This document shows, piece by piece, positions 5,417 to 7,296 of a stretch of DNA of 7,296 nucleotides. The stretch is taken from positions 1 to 7,296 of the forward strand of contig PUNP01000154.1 of the NCBI GenBank assembly GCA_003551785.1, read 5' to 3'. This stretch comes from Candidatus Brocadiaceae bacterium. Lineage in GTDB: Bacteria > Planctomycetota > Brocadiia > SM23-32. The notes under the pieces were generated by a model that was not told the DNA's origin, did not search any database, and was given only the letters and a program-made list of their open reading frames with translations. Position 1 is the first letter of the stretch, and the number at the start of each line of letters is the position of its first letter. A program made the position numbers and the translations under genes.

Positions 5417-6412
5417 ATGACTCTTAAAATCGGAATTGTCGGATTAGGCGGTATCGGTAATAAGCATGGTTCCATATACCATGAAGACCCAAGAACAGAA
5501 GTTGCAGCAGTCTGCGACATCATTAAAGAACGGGCGGATGCCGCTGCTGAAAAGTTTAATGCCCGGTCCTTTTACAGAGTGAAAGACATGCTTGACAGCG
5601 GGATGGATTTTGATGCATGCAGTATGACTACCGCCGGTGAAGAAAACGGCGGGGATCATTTCAAGCCGACCATGCAGCTTTTGGAATGCGGAATACCGGT
5701 GCTGGGTGAGAAACCGATATCCAACGATGTGGCAGAGGCCGAGCAAATGGTCGCCAAGGCGCGGGGAAAAGGCGTCCCCTATGGTATCAACCTCAACCAT
5801 CGGTTCACCCCGGCGGCCCTGAGGGCGAAGCAATGGGTTGAAAAGGGGCGCTTGGGACGGCTGCAAATGATCAATATGAGGATGTGGATCAATAACCCCA
5901 ACGAGTCATCGCCCTGGTTTCACCTGCGCGCGCTGCATCCGCATTCTTTCGACGTCATGCGCTACTTCTGCGGTGACATCAAGAGCGTAGCGGCTTTCAT
6001 GATGAAAGGAGAAGGGCGCAGTATTTGGTCCAATGCCCAGATACTGGTCCGTTTCGATAACGGCGTTGTAGGCAATCTGACGGGCAGCTATGACGCCGGT
6101 CGAAGTTATGGTCTTGAACGCTGCGCGGTTGTCGGATCTGAGGGACGATTCGTTCTGGAGGATGCCTGTGAACACCTGCATTTTTATCCCCGTGACAGCA
6201 TTGAAACGGAGTCTTACAGTTATCTCGGCGGTATGCGCTCATTCGGCGAGACGTTCAAGTCGCGTATCGGTGTCTGGATCGACCAGATAAAAAGCGGCGC
6301 CGCCGGTGAAGATATAAATGCTTCCGGAGCGGATGGCCTGAAGGTTCAGCAGGTGATAGAAGCGGCTATCGAATCATGGGAAACTGGAACTATAGTGAAA
6401 CTTGAGGGGTAA
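5417..6412 (+). CDS. Gfo/Idh/MocA family oxidoreductase (second copy)
   Basis: This 331-residue protein starts MTLKIGIVGLGGIGNKHG, a textbook Gly-x-Gly-x-x-Gly nucleotide loop (G9, G11/G12, G14). D34 ends the second strand in AAVCDI, which suggests a preference for NAD over NADP. LGEKPIS (96-102) supplies E98-K99-P100, NLNHRF (125-130) follows, and LHPHSFDVMRYFCGD (173-187) holds the C-terminal His/Asp pair. The segment between the third strand and EKP (TTAGEENGGDHFKPTMQLL) replaces the usual TPNxxH loop and is a few residues longer, so its active-site edge differs from the first copy. TGAGG at 5404-5408 lies 8 bases before the ATG. Its TAA overlaps the SD region of the next gene, showing tight coupling. 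The reaction is presumably oxidation or reduction of a sugar or polyol hydroxyl; the substrate is not deducible. Confidence 0.92.
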   Translation: MTLKIGIVGLGGIGNKHGSIYHEDPRTEVAAVCDIIKERADAAAEKFNARSFYRVKDMLDSGMDFDACSMTTAGEENGGDHFKPTMQLLECGIPVLGEKPISNDVAEAEQMVAKARGKGVPYGINLNHRFTPAALRAKQWVEKGRLGRLQMINMRMWINNPNESSPWFHLRALHPHSFDVMRYFCGDIKSVAAFMMKGEGRSIWSNAQILVRFDNGVVGNLTGSYDAGRSYGLERCAVVGSEGRFVLEDACEHLHFYPRDSIETESYSYLGGMRSFGETFKSRIGVWIDQIKSGAAGEDINASGADGLKVQQVIEAAIESWETGTIVKLEG

Positions 6413-6413
6413 A

Positions 6414-7214
6414 ATGATTAAATTAGGTGTTAATTCTGTGCTTTTTGGCGGTTACGATTATGTGACGGCGGCTGAGTATATTGCTGCAGCAGGGTATGAC
6501 GGTATAGAGATATCGGCGATAAAAGGGATGTGCGAACATCTGCCTCTGGATAACTGGAAAGAACATGCCGGCGAATTGAAGGATATTACCGCAGGTAATG
6601 GGCTTGAATTTCTATCCATGGAGGCCGCTGCACTCGATGAGGACCGATTGACTAAAGCTTTTGAAGCAGGGGCGGAACTCGGAATTCCTGTCGTTAATGT
6701 CGGTCCGGGCGGAGACTCCGATGTCGAAGAGGATTTTCAAAAGCAGACGGATATTCTTGCTGAAAGGGCCCAAAAAGCCGAACAATACGGCATAACGCTA
6801 TGCGTCAAGGCGCATGTCGGGGGGGCTATATACAATACGCCGACAACACTTCGTGCTATGGAAAAGATACAGTCACCGGCTTTCGGCATTGACATGGATC
6901 CAAGTCATATTTACCGCGGTGGTGAAAAACCTGACCAGGCCCTGCGGCAGGTAGTTTCCAGGGTTAAGCATATCCATATTCGGGATTGCCCTGACCGGGG
7001 TCCCAAACCGGGCGAGCCGCGTTTTCAATCGTGTGGGCGCGGTGAGATCGACTTGCCGGCGTATTGTAAAGCGCTTGTTGACGAGGGATATAGCGGTCCG
7101 GTCTGCCTTGAAGTCATCGGCGCCAAAGAACTTGAACTCCCGCATGTGTGCATCATTGCCGCGGAAAGCTACGGGTACCTGAACGCATGTTTCTCAACTT
7201 TCGGCGCAAGGTAA
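6414..7214 (+). CDS. Sugar phosphate isomerase/epimerase family TIM barrel
   Basis: This 266-residue protein is of the xylose-isomerase-like TIM-barrel (AP endonuclease 2) superfamily. Signs are the opening strand and helix MIKLGVNSVLF...AAEYIAAAGYDGIEIS (1-34) and candidate metal ligands spread over the strands. These are E70 (LSMEAA), H134 (VKAHVGG), D160/D162 and H165 (GIDMDPSHIY), H186/H188 with D191 (KHIHIRD), and E233 (VCLEVIG). The GRGEIDLPAYCKAL segment (208-220) is typical. Members isomerise or epimerise ketoses, dehydrate keto-inositol, or cleave 3-keto-glycosides, generally with a divalent metal. No member-specific signature was recognised. ATG 6414 is preceded by GAGGGG at 6404-6409, inside the end of the previous gene. 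The upstream in-frame TTG at 6402 is disfavoured because it overlaps that site. The residue aligning with the usual first-half Glu is H134's neighbour Lys132, a possible variation. Confidence 0.88.
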   Translation: MIKLGVNSVLFGGYDYVTAAEYIAAAGYDGIEISAIKGMCEHLPLDNWKEHAGELKDITAGNGLEFLSMEAAALDEDRLTKAFEAGAELGIPVVNVGPGGDSDVEEDFQKQTDILAERAQKAEQYGITLCVKAHVGGAIYNTPTTLRAMEKIQSPAFGIDMDPSHIYRGGEKPDQALRQVVSRVKHIHIRDCPDRGPKPGEPRFQSCGRGEIDLPAYCKALVDEGYSGPVCLEVIGAKELELPHVCIIAAESYGYLNACFSTFGAR

Positions 7215-7277
7215 GCAGGAAACAGGTAGTTTCTTTGTCTATGAAGGGAAGAATTACAACTGAAATTTAAAAAATTA

Positions 7278-7296
7278 AAAGGATGTAAAGTTTATG
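7278..7296 (+). promoter_or_regulatory. Ribosome binding site and probable start codon of the next gene
   Basis: AAAGGATG at 7278-7285 precedes an ATG that forms the last three bases of the window (7294-7296), with 8-base spacing. This suggests that another gene on the same strand begins here, probably continuing the sugar operon after a 79-base A/T-rich gap (7215-7293). I see no terminator in that gap. Nothing of the encoded protein is visible. Confidence 0.45.

Overview
The window is bacterial DNA of roughly balanced base composition, densely coded, with mostly Shine-Dalgarno (SD)-led genes. The lineage cannot be fixed from sequence alone. The YebC N-terminus (MAGHSHWAGIKHKK), a kinase resembling animal xylulokinase, and a Gfo/Idh/MocA plus TIM-barrel isomerase cluster recall Planctomycetota and related uncultured heterotrophs. 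This is a weak, memory-based impression.

Left part (1-892): the C-terminal tail of an unrecognised reading frame, a small DUF2283-type protein, and a convergent GNAT acetyltransferase of the short N-acetylglutamate-synthase-like type on the minus strand. Between the last two lies a short plus-strand frame that reads like the start of another GNAT domain and may be a gene remnant.

Middle (893-2606): a 228-base divergent intergenic region with a good sigma70-type promoter, a 17-bp long-range stem and a near-perfect direct repeat on either side of it. It leads into yebC and an overlapping comF-family gene. These are housekeeping or translation- and DNA-uptake-related functions.

Right part (2681-7214): a same-strand carbohydrate cluster. 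It holds a xylulokinase of the eukaryotic XYLB type, two different Gfo/Idh/MocA dehydrogenases and a sugar phosphate isomerase/epimerase-like TIM barrel. A further gene probably begins at the last three bases. The likely logic is NAD(P)-dependent oxidation or reduction of a sugar or polyol ring, isomerisation, epimerisation or keto-sugar cleavage by the TIM-barrel protein, and phosphorylation of the resulting ketose by the kinase. The actual substrate cannot be read from the sequence.

No mobile element, CRISPR array, tRNA or rRNA was recognised. The most unusual items are the structured leader before yebC, the animal-like xylulokinase, and the enzyme combination of the sugar cluster.
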